From positions 124,001 through 188,000 of the forward strand of contig JBFGZQ010000001.1 in the NCBI GenBank assembly GCA_041586735.1: a stretch of DNA of 64,000 bases, given 5' to 3'. Shown here piece after piece: positions 63,936 through 64,000 of this stretch; position 1 is the stretch's first letter, and every line of letters starts with the position of its first letter. The DNA comes from Motiliproteus sp041586735. Lineage in GTDB: Bacteria; Pseudomonadota; Gammaproteobacteria; Pseudomonadales; Balneatricaceae. The notes under the pieces were generated by a model that was not told where the DNA came from, searched no databases, and worked only from the letters and a program-made list of their open reading frames with translations. The position numbers and the translations under genes were made by a program.

Positions 63936-64000
63936 GCGTGGGTGCAGTAAGGTGCAGGACCTGCGTAGCTGTGCTGAAGTTGGGTATCCTTAGGTCTAGG

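Overview
The window looks like the chromosome of a marine gammaproteobacterium of the Oceanospirillales/Alteromonadales kind. This rests on gene content only: YcjX-YcjF, Xni, a complete TMAO respiration cluster (TorSTRECAD), a hut operon, a TIGR04219-type outer-membrane protein, and four large cyclic-di-GMP proteins. No species call is possible.

Layout. 1-6.8 kb: a 5'-truncated PAS-GGDEF-EAL-REC protein, a convergent membrane diguanylate cyclase, and ycjX-ycjF. 7-13 kb: an OmpA-type lipoprotein, a small AhpD-like protein, an arsenic pair (arsR-acr3), a DUF2333 membrane protein and degenerate spacers. 13.3-16.7 kb: a CHASE-PAS-PAS-GGDEF-EAL gene with pentanucleotide repeats just before its start and AAAT repeats across its stop. 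16.8-23.0 kb: an island at a tRNA-Ile(CAU) gene. It is bounded by a 206-bp direct repeat (16945-17150 and 22804-23009) that carries the 3' half of the tRNA and the 3' end of a thioredoxin-like gene. Inside lie an IS1111-group element that is itself split by a 167-bp MITE, a small operator-controlled gene pair, a uracil-DNA-glycosylase-fold protein, a thioesterase, a DUF503 protein and half of a marC gene.

23.7-30.5 kb: four overlapping genes for a soluble poly-HAMP hybrid kinase with three receivers, CheR, CheB and a REC-PAS-GGDEF output protein. 30.6-38.7 kb: universal stress protein and YjiH transporter on the minus strand, divergent from hutC, followed by hutI-hutG-hutU-hutD; hutH is absent. 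38.8-39.2 kb: debris made of a copied torS 3' end joined to an IS3 orfA fragment. 39.3-40.9 kb: a nitrilase and a secreted hypothetical protein. 41-51 kb: torS, torT, torR and torECAD, with four recognisable TorR boxes upstream of torE. 51.4-53.9 kb: alpha/beta hydrolase, NUDIX hydrolase, xni. 54-59.6 kb: jetA-jetB-jetC, an SMC/condensin operon of the Mks/Wadjet type with no jetD beside it. 59.8-64 kb: EamA transporter, oxidoreductase-like zinc-ribbon-sized protein, outer-membrane barrel, DUF2235 hydrolase and a hypothetical.

Most promising for follow-up: the three-gene cargo (19.2-21.0 kb) of the tRNA-Ile island, the unusual long attachment repeats of that island, the nested IS1111/MITE, the repeat-flanked c-di-GMP gene, and the jetABC operon without jetD. 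Functions are assigned by reading motifs; no database search was run.
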